Shown piece by piece: positions 14,368 through 21,172 of a stretch of 23,232 nucleotides of DNA; position 1 is the first letter of the stretch; every line of letters begins with the position of its first letter. Origin of the DNA: a virus. The notes under the pieces were generated by a model. It saw only the letters and a list, made by a program, of their open reading frames with translations, had not been told where the DNA came from and searched no databases. Location of the stretch: IMG/VR virus record IMGVR_UViG_3300037507_000724, positions 1-23,232 of that record; one strand, written 5' to 3'. Both the position numbers and the translations under genes were made by a program.

Positions 14368-15155
14368 CGATCACTAACGAGCAGTACCACGCCGACCCGG
14401 CCGTCAGCGCCAGTCACCTCAAAGCGGTAATGCAATCGCCTTACCACTACTGGAGCCGGTACGTTGACCCCAACCGCAAACCGGTTGAACCGACCGCTGC
14501 AATGAAGCTGGGCAGCCTTGCCCATTGCGCCATTCTCGAACCAGAGGAGCTGCTGCAGCGCTACGGCATCTGCGCACCACGCAACACCAAGGCCGGCAAA
14601 GAGCAAGCCGCGGCCATGGAGGCCGATGGCATCGAGGTAGTCACCAGCTCAGACATGGCGCTTGCCATGGGCATGAGCGCTGCGGTGCAGGCACACTCTG
14701 CAGCGTATGCACTGCTTAAAGAGGGCAAAGCCGAGCAGTCGTTCTGGTGGGATGACCTAGCCACCGGCATGCGTTGCAAGTGCCGCCCGGACTGGTATCA
14801 GGGCAGCACCATCGTGGACATCAAGACCACCACCGACGCCAGCCCGCAGGCGTTCGCCCGCAGCGTGGCCACCTTTGGCTACCACATCCAGGCAGCGCAT
14901 TACCTCGAAGGACTGTCAGATCGCTGCCAGCGCTTTGTGTTCGTGGCAGTCGAGAAGACCTACCCGCACGCCGTCGCGGTTTACGAGCTTGACGCTGAAG
15001 CCCTTGCATTAGGGCGGACCATGCGGGACAATGGCATGGACGTGATCGCCGGATGCCATGCCGCCAATGTGTGGCCGGGCTACGGCGACACGATCATCCA
15101 GACCATCAGCCTGCCTAAGTGGGCGACAAATCCCATCGAAACCCAAACCTTCTGA
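14364..15155 (+). CDS. RecE-like PD-(D/E)XK exonuclease
   Basis: A 263-aa nuclease of the RecE C-terminal/exonuclease VIII type. Motifs: [11 protein letters not shown] (50-60, with His54), KCRPDW (Asp143), TIVDIKTT (Asp152, Lys154) and QAAHY (Gln176 to Tyr180), which is the RecB-like QxxxY motif. It would chew dsDNA 5' to 3' and hand 3' single strands to the annealase encoded next. ATG 14364 has GAGG five bases upstream. The gene overlaps the annealase start as TGATG. An open extension upstream to 14319 is ignored because of this ribosome site and the ATGA junction. Confidence 0.88.
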   Translation: MTITNEQYHADPAVSASHLKAVMQSPYHYWSRYVDPNRKPVEPTAAMKLGSLAHCAILEPEELLQRYGICAPRNTKAGKEQAAAMEADGIEVVTSSDMALAMGMSAAVQAHSAAYALLKEGKAEQSFWWDDLATGMRCKCRPDWYQGSTIVDIKTTTDASPQAFARSVATFGYHIQAAHYLEGLSDRCQRFVFVAVEKTYPHAVAVYELDAEALALGRTMRDNGMDVIAGCHAANVWPGYGDTIIQTISLPKWATNPIETQTF

Positions 15156-15907
15156 TGTCAACAGCAATTACTACCTGGACTCCTGACCAGGTCCAACTGA
15201 TCAGCAGCACCATTGCGCCAGGCTGCACTAACGACGAGCTGCGGCTGTTTGCCTATGCCTGCCAGCGCACGGGGCTAGATCCGTTTAGCAAGCAGATCTA
15301 CGCCATCAAGCGTGGCGGCAAGATGACCATCCAAGCCGGCATTGATGGCCTCCGTGCCATTGCCGAGCGCACCGGACAGCTTGACGGCAGCCAAACCGAA
15401 TGGTGCGGCGAGGAGGGCGACTGGCGTGATGTGTGGCTTGCAGTCAAGCCGCCTGCTGCAGCTAAGACCACCATCTGGCGCAAAGGCAGCCAGCACCCGT
15501 TTGTTGGTGTTGCCCGCTTTGCGGATTACAACGCCGGCCAAGGACTGTGGTCCAAAATGCCTGCCGCGATGATCGCCAAATGCTCCGAGGCACTGGCGCT
15601 GCGTAAGGCGTTCCCTGCTGACATGTCCGGCGTCTACACCACTGACGAGATGGACCAGGCCACCGAGCCTGTAACGGTCACTACTGAGGCCGCGCCTGCA
15701 CTGCCTGCTGTCAAGGCCAAAGACACCAGCAAGACCTTCACCGCTGGTGCTGCCGCCATCGCTAAGGCCAAGAGCCTGCAGGACCTTGAAGACCTGCAAC
15801 CCCGCATGGCAAAGCGGCTAGAGGACGGCGACCTGACGCAAGAGCAGCACGACAAACTCTTGCAGCAGATGCTTGAGAAGGAGGCTGACCTTGTATCTGA
15901 CGACTGA
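15155..15907 (+). CDS. bet: Bet/RecT-family single-strand annealing protein
   Basis: A 250-aa annealase. The N-terminal core has [20 protein letters not shown] and [17 protein letters not shown], the conserved pattern of Bet-type annealing proteins; the middle has [21 protein letters not shown], also characteristic. The C-terminus is a variable Ala-rich linker and a charged helix. It pairs single strands exposed by the upstream exonuclease, and the SSB encoded two genes downstream probably acts with it. Starts at ATG 15155 in a TGATG overlap. The last codons contain an AAGGAGG ribosome site for the next gene. Confidence 0.92.
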   Translation: MSTAITTWTPDQVQLISSTIAPGCTNDELRLFAYACQRTGLDPFSKQIYAIKRGGKMTIQAGIDGLRAIAERTGQLDGSQTEWCGEEGDWRDVWLAVKPPAAAKTTIWRKGSQHPFVGVARFADYNAGQGLWSKMPAAMIAKCSEALALRKAFPADMSGVYTTDEMDQATEPVTVTTEAAPALPAVKAKDTSKTFTAGAAAIAKAKSLQDLEDLQPRMAKRLEDGDLTQEQHDKLLQQMLEKEADLVSDD

Positions 15908-16094
15908 ACAGCTAGCAGCACGCTGGGGCTTGAAGCCAAGCACCATCAAGTCCCAGCGGCTGCGTAACCAAGGACCGTCCTATTACACGGTCCCCCGGTT
16001 CGGCTTGCCCTTAGGTGAGTCGCGGGTCAGGTATCCCATAGCGGATGTGCTGGCCTTTGAAGAATCCAATTCCATTACCCCCATCAACCCATGA
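15891..16094 (+). CDS. Excisionase/MerR-like helix-turn-helix protein, 67 aa (TTG start)
   Basis: The best start is TTG 15891, because AAGGAGG (15878-15884) lies six bases upstream inside the annealase gene. An earlier in-frame TTG at 15873 would put this site inside the coding region. The protein begins [20 protein letters not shown], a winged-helix HTH of the excisionase/MerR type, and continues with [10 protein letters not shown], the family's usual last helix. It overlaps the SSB start as ATGA. It may be a DNA-architecture or regulatory protein; no integrase is in the window, so an excision role is not supported. Confidence 0.75.
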   Translation: MYLTTEQLAARWGLKPSTIKSQRLRNQGPSYYTVPRFGLPLGESRVRYPIADVLAFEESNSITPINP

Positions 16095-16432
16095 GCCTTT
16101 ATGCTTCCGGCGTCGTTCGTATTATTAGCGAACCGCAGATTAAGTTTTTTGATTCTGGCACTTGTGTTTGCAACTTCGGTGGTGGCATCAGCGAAGGCAA
16201 AGACAAAGATGGCAATTACATCAATAATGCCATTGACGTAGAAGTCTGGGGCAAGGGCGGCGAGATGATTGCCGACAACTGCAAAAAAGGCGACAGCATT
16301 ATGGTGACAGGTGCCATCCGCCGCCAAGACTGGACCGATAAAGAGTCTGGCACCAAGCGCAGCAAGCATGTGCTGAACGTGCAACGGTTTGAGTACCTGC
16401 CACGCACCAAGACTGAGGAGGCTGCATTCTGA
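16091..16432 (+). CDS. ssb: Single-stranded DNA-binding protein
   Basis: A 113-aa OB-fold SSB. Typical elements are GVVRIISEPQIKFF, CNFGGGISEGKDKDG, the NAIDVEVWGKGGEMIADNCKKGD strand-helix region, and IMVTGAIRRQDWTDKESG. It is shorter than bacterial SSB and lacks the long linker, but ends TEEAAF, a weak echo of the acidic -DDDIPF tip used to recruit partners. ATGA-coupled to the HTH gene; followed by a TGATG overlap. It should coat single strands made by the exonuclease and at the origin. The gene is more AT-rich than the annealase. Confidence 0.88.
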   Translation: MSLYASGVVRIISEPQIKFFDSGTCVCNFGGGISEGKDKDGNYINNAIDVEVWGKGGEMIADNCKKGDSIMVTGAIRRQDWTDKESGTKRSKHVLNVQRFEYLPRTKTEEAAF

Positions 16433-16575
16433 TGAACGAAGCCGCCATCAAAACAGCATTTGAGCAGTGGTGGCGTGACAGCTATGGGATGCCACCACGC
16501 ACCCATGCTGTCATGACCCACGTCGCCTTTGCTGAGTACATCCTCAAGCTGATGGAGCTAGAGCAGGATGACTGA
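16432..16575 (+). CDS. Small protein, 47 aa
   Basis: ATG 16432 overlaps the SSB stop (TGATG), and TGA 16573-16575 lies in an ATGACTGA overlap with the next gene. The protein reads MNEAAIKTAFEQWWRDSYGM and ends LMELEQDD; it has two adjacent Trp and an acidic tail. I have the impression that similar short Trp-rich proteins occur in cyanophages, without a known role. Its final codons (GAGCAGGATGAC) belong to the repeated junction described for this cluster. Confidence 0.6.
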   Translation: MNEAAIKTAFEQWWRDSYGMPPRTHAVMTHVAFAEYILKLMELEQDD

Positions 16576-16885
16576 CCACAAAGCAACGCCCGAGCAGTGG
16601 CACGAGCTGGAAAGGCACAGCCACAGCAGTCAGCCATGGGCGCCTTGCATCCTCGAACTCCGCGCCAGGGTCGAGGCGCTGGAGGCCAACTCCAAGCCAA
16701 CTCCTAATTTTTCCCAAATTGGGAGTTCGCTGGTGGAGCGGGTGCGCGGCATCATCGGGCTCGACCCGGCAGGTGACGGCAAAGCCCGCGCCGCGATCCG
16801 CGAGGTGGCGGCGTGGTTGCGTGAGCACTACGGCGGACCGACTGCATCCTCTACTGCGCTTGAGCAGGAGGCGAGCGATGACTGA
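16568..16885 (+). CDS. Modular cyanophage-type protein, 105 aa
   Basis: Begins at ATG 16568 in an ATGACTGA overlap. The N-terminal part has PEQWHELERHSHSSQPWAP and a short coiled coil (LELRARVEALEANS). The central NSKPTPNFSQIGSSLVERV is encoded over a 12-bp hairpin (16699-16727). ARAAIREVAAWLREHYGG follows. I associate these segments with modular small proteins of marine cyanophages, but no biochemical role is known to me. It ends with the embedded ribosome site GAGCAGGAGG for the next gene. Confidence 0.65.
   Translation: MTDHKATPEQWHELERHSHSSQPWAPCILELRARVEALEANSKPTPNFSQIGSSLVERVRGIIGLDPAGDGKARAAIREVAAWLREHYGGPTASSTALEQEASDD
16699..16727. repeat. 12-bp hairpin inside a coding region
   Basis: AACTCCTAATTT, loop TTCCC, AAATTGGGAGTT. 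All twelve positions pair in RNA if one G-U is allowed. It forms an AT-rich island within GC-rich coding sequence and encodes part of the PTPNFSQIGSS module. It could be a recombination hot-spot, a mobile palindrome or an RNA-processing site. Confidence 0.6.
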
Positions 16886-17090
16886 CTACAGTTCCAAACT
16901 TCAAGAGTTTCACGCCACCAGCGCTCAACTGATTCGCGCTGTCATAGAGAACGCCATCAGGGACACCTCGCCTTGCCATTGGCGTGTCATTGAAGGTCCT
17001 GAAGACGGCAGCCAGATGGTTCGCGTTCGTGATCTGATGGCGTGGGCTGACAAGATCGCTTCCCAACTGGAGCAGGAGGTTCAACAATGA
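16878..17090 (+). CDS. Small protein, 70 aa
   Basis: ATG 16878 has a strong ribosome site (GAGCAGGAGG, six bases spacing) and an ATGACTGA overlap with the upstream stop. The protein MTDYSSKLQEFHATSAQLIR continues as amphipathic helix, has CHWRVIEGPEDGSQMVRVRD in the middle, and ends ADKIASQLEQEVQQ. No known domain. Ends in an ATGA overlap. Confidence 0.65.
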   Translation: MTDYSSKLQEFHATSAQLIRAVIENAIRDTSPCHWRVIEGPEDGSQMVRVRDLMAWADKIASQLEQEVQQ

Positions 17091-17431
17091 CCCACCCCAT
17101 CACCCCACCTCGCGAACTAGTGGAGCAATGGGCTTCAGAAAAATGCTACGACGAACGCGATTGGCTTTATGAATTGCACATCGCCAACCGTGCTGCTCAA
17201 TGGGGGGCTGACCAGGAGCTGGAGGCGTGTTGTGAGTGGTTTGTCCGTGATTGGACCGACATCGAAACAGCAGACAATCTCCGCGCTGCCCGCCGCTCTA
17301 AGCCGCCGAGCTTGAAGGAGCAGGCGCTGGAAACGTTGCAAAGGCTGTCCAAAGATGGATACCCCTGCAACTACCAAGAAGATTCTGATTGGGACACCAT
17401 CCGCCGCGCCCTGGAGCAACTCGATGACTGA
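17087..17431 (+). CDS. Modular cyanophage-type protein, 114 aa
   Basis: Starts MTHPITPPRELVEQW, followed by NRAAQWGADQELEACCEWF (residues about 35-53) and LRAARRSKPPSLKEQALETL (64-83), then ends IRRALEQLDD. I recall these blocks as recurring in small cyanophage and Synechococcus proteins in different combinations; this is recollection, not search. GAGCAGGAGG (17070-17079) is its ribosome site. No enzymatic motif is visible. Ends in an ATGACTGA overlap with the DUF3310 gene. Confidence 0.65.
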   Translation: MTHPITPPRELVEQWASEKCYDERDWLYELHIANRAAQWGADQELEACCEWFVRDWTDIETADNLRAARRSKPPSLKEQALETLQRLSKDGYPCNYQEDSDWDTIRRALEQLDD

Positions 17432-17627
17432 TGTCGTCAACCACCCGCCGCACTACACACAAGGCGGCATCGAATGCATCGAAGCTATCGAAGCAGCGCT
17501 CACACCAGAAGAGTTTCGCGGCTACTGCAAAGGCAACGTGCTTAAGTATGTCTGGCGTGAAAAGCACAAGCAAGGCACCGAGTCCTTGCGCAAAGCAAAT
17601 TGGTACATGCAATGGCTGATCCAATAA
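17424..17627 (+). CDS. DUF3310-family small protein
   Basis: A 67-aa protein with the clear family pattern: VNHPPHYTQGGIECIEAIEA at the start, then GYCKGNVLKYVWREKHK and SLRKANWYMQWL. DUF3310 proteins are common in phages and often annotated as nucleotide-kinase-like, but the true activity is not established. It lies among nucleotide-metabolism and replication genes, with dCTP deaminase three genes downstream. Starts at ATG 17424; its end overlaps the following gene by 16 nt in another frame. Confidence 0.85.
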   Translation: MTDVVNHPPHYTQGGIECIEAIEAALTPEEFRGYCKGNVLKYVWREKHKQGTESLRKANWYMQWLIQ

Positions 17628-17911
17628 GCGACCGCAATGCCAAGGGCAAAGGCCGCAACTTTACGGTGAACATCCGCATGAGCCGCGAGGAGATCGAAGC
17701 TGCCCGCAAACTTGGCGGCGGCAACATCAGTCAAGGTTTTAGGCACGCCATTCGCTATGCGACGGATCGTGATATGAAGCCGGTGACGCTTACAACGCTG
17801 CTGCGTTCGGCTGCGGTCCTGGCCCAAGATTTAGAAGATACATGCAAGCAATTCAGGTCCGATGCTATGAGCCGAGTTAGACGTGCCAGCAGTTCAAGTC
17901 CGATGCCCTAG
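17612..17911 (+). CDS. RHH-like DNA-binding protein, 99 aa
   Basis: ATG 17612 (MADPISDRNAKGKGRNF). The segment FTVNIRMSREEIEAARKLGG followed by NISQGFRHAIRYA looks like a ribbon-helix-helix: beta strand with alternating polar residues, helix, turn, second helix. The C-terminal half is helical, and the last 15 residues are Ser/Arg rich and overlap the zinc-ribbon gene. This C-terminus coincides with a 24-nt repeat, so it may have been altered by a small duplication. Stop is TAG. A regulatory role is inferred. Confidence 0.65.
   Translation: MADPISDRNAKGKGRNFTVNIRMSREEIEAARKLGGGNISQGFRHAIRYATDRDMKPVTLTTLLRSAAVLAQDLEDTCKQFRSDAMSRVRRASSSSPMP
17842..17906 (+). repeat. Imperfect direct repeat pair at zinc-ribbon gene start
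   Basis: A 24-bp unit at 17842-17865 recurs at 17883-17906 with four mismatches (offset 41). Both copies can encode a start codon followed by x-A-(I/V)-Q-V-R-C; the first then meets a stop after four more codons, the second continues into the zinc ribbon. Probably a small tandem duplication. Confidence 0.55.
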
Positions 17912-18116
17912 CTGCTCATGTCAGCAGACGTATGTCGTTATGACCAATCAATTGGCTGACGGTACGATTGTTAGGCGTCGCCGCTGCGATGGGTGTAATC
18001 ACCGCTGGTACACCAAGCAACCGGCAGAAATTCAAGTTTCAAAGTATGACCTGAAATGGTCAGCATCTAAGCACTGCACTGGTAAACACGTTATCGACAT
18101 CAATGATCCTATCTGA
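17883..18116 (+). CDS. NrdR-like zinc-ribbon protein, 77 aa
   Basis: GTG 17883 gives VPAVQVRCPSCSC with Cys8 and Cys11, then the second knuckle RRRRCDGC (Cys35, Cys38) and NHRWYT. The spacing, the RRRR before the second pair and the aromatic after it match the N-terminal zinc ribbon of NrdR, the ribonucleotide reductase repressor. The ATP-cone domain of NrdR is absent. It overlaps the dCTP deaminase gene by 14 nt, so a role in controlling nucleotide or phage gene expression is plausible. Could also be a generic phage zinc-ribbon transcription factor. Confidence 0.7.
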   Translation: MPAVQVRCPSCSCQQTYVVMTNQLADGTIVRRRRCDGCNHRWYTKQPAEIQVSKYDLKWSASKHCTGKHVIDINDPI

Positions 18117-18657
18117 CACCGAAATCGAAGACCTAATCGTCACTCAGGGGATGGTGCAGGGCCATGACCCAGAGCTGATCAATCCTGCCAGCTTGGACTT
18201 ACGGCTTGGCAACCTGATCATGCTTGAATCGGTCCAAGGCCACCAGATGATTCCGCTTGACATCAGCGGTTACACCGTGGAGCATCCATACGAGTTGGTG
18301 CCTGGTCAGTTTGTGCTGGCCCAGACGGTCGAGACCTTTTACATGCCGGAAGATATCGCCGGCCTGTTTTTCCTGAAGTCAAGCCGCGCTAGGGAGGGCT
18401 ATGAGAACCTCCACGCCGGCTATGCCGATCCCGGCTGGAATGGCAGCACGCTAACGCTAGAGCTGAAAAACGCCCGTCAGCTGCAGCCGCTGCCCATTTA
18501 CTCAGGGCTCAAGATTGGTCAGATGGTGTTCTTTCGCATGAGCCAGCAGCCAGCGCTGAGCTATGCGCAGGTTGGGCACTACAACAATGACAAGCTAGTG
18601 GCTGCCTCCAAGCAGTTCCTGAGCCGCAGCCAAATGCCAAGGCTCGATGCTGCATGA
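18103..18657 (+). CDS. dcd: dCTP deaminase-family protein
   Basis: A 184-aa protein of the dCTP deaminase/dUTPase fold. The N-terminal INPASLDLRLGN is the family signature. The active-site block reads KSSRAREG, then HAGYADPGWNGSTLTLEL; against E. coli Dcd this keeps the Ser, the Arg of the SSLAR motif, the DPGW turn and the catalytic Glu of TLEL, while the first Arg of RSS is Lys. Activity is therefore plausible: dCTP to dUTP (or dUMP), feeding thymidylate synthesis. The DUF3310 gene lies just upstream. The end of the gene overlaps an opposite-strand frame (18595-18816). Confidence 0.85.
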   Translation: MILSDTEIEDLIVTQGMVQGHDPELINPASLDLRLGNLIMLESVQGHQMIPLDISGYTVEHPYELVPGQFVLAQTVETFYMPEDIAGLFFLKSSRAREGYENLHAGYADPGWNGSTLTLELKNARQLQPLPIYSGLKIGQMVFFRMSQQPALSYAQVGHYNNDKLVAASKQFLSRSQMPRLDAA

Positions 18658-18816
18658 GCGCATCGCCTCGGCAGCTAGCCACTTAATCTGCGAGCGCTGG
18701 CTAGCCTCCTGCTCAGCCAGTAGCAAGCTGTACTCAAGTAACGCATTCCAATCTTTTGCTGCATGTAGCTAGCGCAACATGTTAGCGTTGGCAGCGCCGT
18801 GGAACTGTGCTTCCAT
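18595..18816 (-). pseudogene. Possible antisense small gene interrupted by TAG
   Basis: On the minus strand, ATG 18816 opens a frame that reads MEAQFHGAANANMLR, meets TAG (18769-18771), then stays open in the same frame for 57 codons to a second TAG at 18595. The part after the TAG has strong coding character (LHAAKDWNALLEYSLLLAEQ, then QIKWLAAEAM). It covers the otherwise gene-free stretch before the sigma gene and the 3' end of dcd. It may be a gene inactivated by one amber mutation, or the C-terminal part may use another start. It may also be chance. No other gene on either strand explains 18658-18838. Confidence 0.35.
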
Positions 18817-18838
18817 TGTGTGAACTAATGGATTCATC

Positions 18839-19852
18839 ATGGCTGACAGCATCAAAGACTACCTCAACAGTATCGCCAAATATCCACTACTGACACCGCA
18901 GCAAGAGATACAACTTGGCAGGCGTGTCATTAGATGGCAAGAATTAAGACAATGCGACAGGGAGCTAACCCGTGATGAGCAACGCGAGTTGCGAAGCGGT
19001 GAACGCGCTAGGCAACGGTTTATTAAGTCCAACCTGCAGCTTGTAGTCCATGTAGCCCGCAAGTACGACAAGCGCAGCAACAAGACGCTTGAGTTGATGG
19101 ACTTGATCCAAGAGGGCAATATCGGCCTTGCGCGTGCGGTTGAGCTATTCGACCCGTCACGCGGTTACAAGTTTTCAACTTATGCCTATTGGTGGATCAG
19201 GCAAGGCATTACGCGGGCATTGATCCAGCATGACTCCATAATTCGCCTGCCAACCAGTTTGCATGAGATGCTGTACAAGATAAACCGCACCATGCAGGAT
19301 CTAAGCCATAAGATCGGCAGACAGCCAACCATGAGCGAAATCTCTAGCGCACTGGATATGGACGTAGAAGAGCTGTCATACCTGTTAAAGCAAACCTATA
19401 AAGTGACAAGCCTAGACCAGCGAGTTGCTGACACCGAGACAACATGCATCGGTGACAACATTGCTGACCCTAACTACGACAATGACCTGATAGAAACACG
19501 ACAAGAGATACGCGAATTGATGGATTGTTTTAACAAATACTTAGACCCGTTGACCAAACAAGTAATCCATGCCAGAAACCTTGCGCGGCCTGTCACCTGG
19601 GCGCAACTTGAACAGCAAACAGGCGTCAGCCGCACCAAGCTGCAAAACCTAGAGCGTCGTGGCATTAGCCGCCTTCGTATGCTGATGAGCAACCCATTAA
19701 GCAATACCCCGCTTGGCCATGTCGAAACCAACAATCAGCCGCTATCAGGATGTATGGAGGGTTTGCTTCAACGGTATGTGCCGAGAGCACAGGCAGCAGT
19801 GGCAAGCACTGATTTTTTACCATCAGATGCTCAATCAACCAACCAATCCTGA
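18839..19852 (+). CDS. Group-2 sigma70-family factor, phage-encoded
   Basis: A 337-aa sigma factor. Region 1.2 is DSIKDYLNSIAKYPLLTPQQ, typical of cyanobacterial sigma factors. Region 2 has SNLQLVVHVARKY, LMDLIQEGNIGLARAVE, then YKFSTYAYWWIRQGITRAL (-10 recognition). Region 3 follows (IGRQPTMSEISSALDM). Region 4 is present but diverged: it lacks the usual RYGL segment, and the HTH reads GVSRTKLQNLERRGISRLR instead of the standard TRERIRQIE-type helix. A C-terminal tail of about 50 residues, rich in Ser, Asn and Gln, is extra. It could redirect host RNA polymerase to phage promoters. It is the last gene of the rightward block, and its end overlaps the opposing HNH gene by 22 nt. Confidence 0.9.
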   Translation: MADSIKDYLNSIAKYPLLTPQQEIQLGRRVIRWQELRQCDRELTRDEQRELRSGERARQRFIKSNLQLVVHVARKYDKRSNKTLELMDLIQEGNIGLARAVELFDPSRGYKFSTYAYWWIRQGITRALIQHDSIIRLPTSLHEMLYKINRTMQDLSHKIGRQPTMSEISSALDMDVEELSYLLKQTYKVTSLDQRVADTETTCIGDNIADPNYDNDLIETRQEIRELMDCFNKYLDPLTKQVIHARNLARPVTWAQLEQQTGVSRTKLQNLERRGISRLRMLMSNPLSNTPLGHVETNNQPLSGCMEGLLQRYVPRAQAAVASTDFLPSDAQSTNQS

Positions 19853-20130
19853 ATCTTTAGAACGCGATCAACAGACCACGAATCTTGACGGCTAAACCAT
19901 TCGCGCCATTCCTCGCTGCCTTTCTTACGGTTGCAATTCTTGCAGGCCGGTACAAGGTTGCAAGCAACAGTAGCGCCACCTTTATGGCGCGGCTTGACAT
20001 GATCTAGCGTGTCAGCCGGGGCGCCGCAATACGCGCATGTATGGCCCCATGCTTCAAAAATTTGCTGTCTAAATTGATGCTTTGCGCTGCGTTTTGATAC
20101 GAGGTTGGAGCCATCAATCAAATGATCCAC
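19831..20130 (-). CDS. HNH endonuclease, 99 aa
   Basis: A compact HNH protein: CAYCG (about residue 33), LDHVKPRHKGG (catalytic His), NLVPACKNCNRKKGS with the second Cys pair and Asn. It resembles small phage HNH nucleases of the McrA-like type. The frame starts with GTG 20130, overlapping the upstream 60-aa gene stop by 17 nt. Its 3' end overlaps the sigma gene tail-to-tail. Phage HNH proteins of this size can assist terminase or act as homing nucleases; this one is not next to the terminase genes. Confidence 0.85.
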   Translation of the reverse strand: MDHLIDGSNLVSKRSAKHQFRQQIFEAWGHTCAYCGAPADTLDHVKPRHKGGATVACNLVPACKNCNRKKGSEEWREWFSRQDSWSVDRVLKIQDWLVD

Positions 20131-20296
20131 GCAGTTCCGGGATGGGTAACACCTGAACCGTGAGGCCCAGGACGTGATCGTTGGACGGCGCTAGCTCAGT
20201 AAGCCGCGCCACGAAATTGTCCGATACCTCTTCCGGGTCGTCGTCTTCAGATTCCACCACAATGGTGTACTCAATCTCAAGGACGTACTGTCTCAT
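20114..20296 (-). CDS. Hypothetical acidic protein, 60 aa
   Basis: ATG 20296 overlaps the phosphoesterase stop as ATGA. The sequence (MRQYVLEIEYTIVVESEDDD at the start) alternates beta-type residues and then has an acidic helix; it ends LGLTVQVLPIPELRGSFD. It may be a small alpha/beta domain. No known family is recognised. It lies between the metallophosphoesterase and the HNH gene in the same transcription unit. Confidence 0.6.
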   Translation of the reverse strand: MRQYVLEIEYTIVVESEDDDPEEVSDNFVARLTELAPSNDHVLGLTVQVLPIPELRGSFD

Positions 20297-21144
20297 ACGG
20301 TTGGCCTGCAGGAGATGTCAACGCCGCCGCGCTCTCGTGGCCGCAGCGTTAGCCATATCCCGCCAAGTGACTTAGGCATTACGATGCGCTCAATCGCCCA
20401 GCCACCAGTAGCGCCAAACTCCTGCTTATAGGTGCCGGTCTGCAAGTGCCAGCGCTGCTCAATCCATGCCTTGCCGTTTTCTGCGATGCGGTAGCACGGG
20501 TGTGCCACAATGCTGCGCTCGTGGTTGTGGCCGTTAAGCATGATGTCTGCATCAGGCGCGATCTGCGCGTACCGGCCGCCGCCCATGGTACCTTTGGTGA
20601 CGATGCCGCCCCATGCGCCGTGGTGAAAGAACAACGTGCAGCGGCGTGTACGACCAGCTGACTGCCGGAACGCAAACCGCACAAAGCCTTGGTAACCCAT
20701 GTGCTCGGTGACCGCGCCATCGTTGCGCATGAGTCGCACCACGTTCTCTAGCGGGTCGATCTCTTGATTGTTGAGCACGGCAGTCTCATGGTTGCCGTCG
20801 CCCATCATCAGGATCATGTCACCGTATGGCCGGAGCAGGTCGGCTGACTCGCGGAACACCAGATCAAAGTAGTTGCCGCCAAGGTGCTCTGGTCTGATGT
20901 CGCCTTTGCTGCCGCGCCTATCCTTTTTGCCTTGCATCAGGCAAAGCACATCACCAAACATCAAAGCATGGCCGCCAATCGCTTTGCACTCCTCAAGGTG
21001 CTGCAGCAGCAGCTTGCGGTTGCACTTTGGGTTGTCTAGGTGGATGTCCGACAGCAGCAGAAAGGTTGCTTCTTCCTTAGTGCTGTTGTACGGTATCCGT
21101 ATCTCCAAAAGCTCTGGCGATACTCGCGTAGACGTGATCGCCAT
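20293..21144 (-). CDS. Calcineurin-like metallophosphoesterase
   Basis: A 283-aa protein with all core motifs of the family: LSDIHLD (Asp33, His35), FGDVL (Asp65), MGDGNHE (Asn118, His119), FFHHGAWGG and NGHNHE. These bind two metal ions. It is a single domain, without the capping domain and C-terminus of SbcD/Mre11, so the substrate cannot be told: DNA ends, nucleotides or phosphoproteins are possible. ATGA-coupled to the 60-aa gene. It follows the endolysin in the leftward lysis operon, with a 28-nt gap. Confidence 0.88.
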   Translation of the reverse strand: MAITSTRVSPELLEIRIPYNSTKEEATFLLLSDIHLDNPKCNRKLLLQHLEECKAIGGHALMFGDVLCLMQGKKDRRGSKGDIRPEHLGGNYFDLVFRESADLLRPYGDMILMMGDGNHETAVLNNQEIDPLENVVRLMRNDGAVTEHMGYQGFVRFAFRQSAGRTRRCTLFFHHGAWGGIVTKGTMGGGRYAQIAPDADIMLNGHNHERSIVAHPCYRIAENGKAWIEQRWHLQTGTYKQEFGATGGWAIERIVMPKSLGGIWLTLRPRERGGVDISCRPTV

Positions 21145-21172
21145 GCCGTTGGTAGCGGCTTACACAGGCAGT

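Noticed and set aside
15891-16094. Excisionase call and hence a temperate phage with integrase
   Set aside because: The HTH resembles excisionases, but no integrase or att-like repeat is visible, so only an HTH protein is claimed.
17842-17915. tRNA-like T-loop sequence (GTTCAAGTCC) near 17892
   Set aside because: No matching acceptor stem, D-arm or anticodon arm could be found upstream; the motif is part of the 24-bp coding repeat.
18595-18816. Reassigned TAG codon in this phage
   Set aside because: The endolysin frame (21173) and the RHH frame (17911) end naturally at TAG, and no other gene needs TAG read-through, so standard code is more likely.
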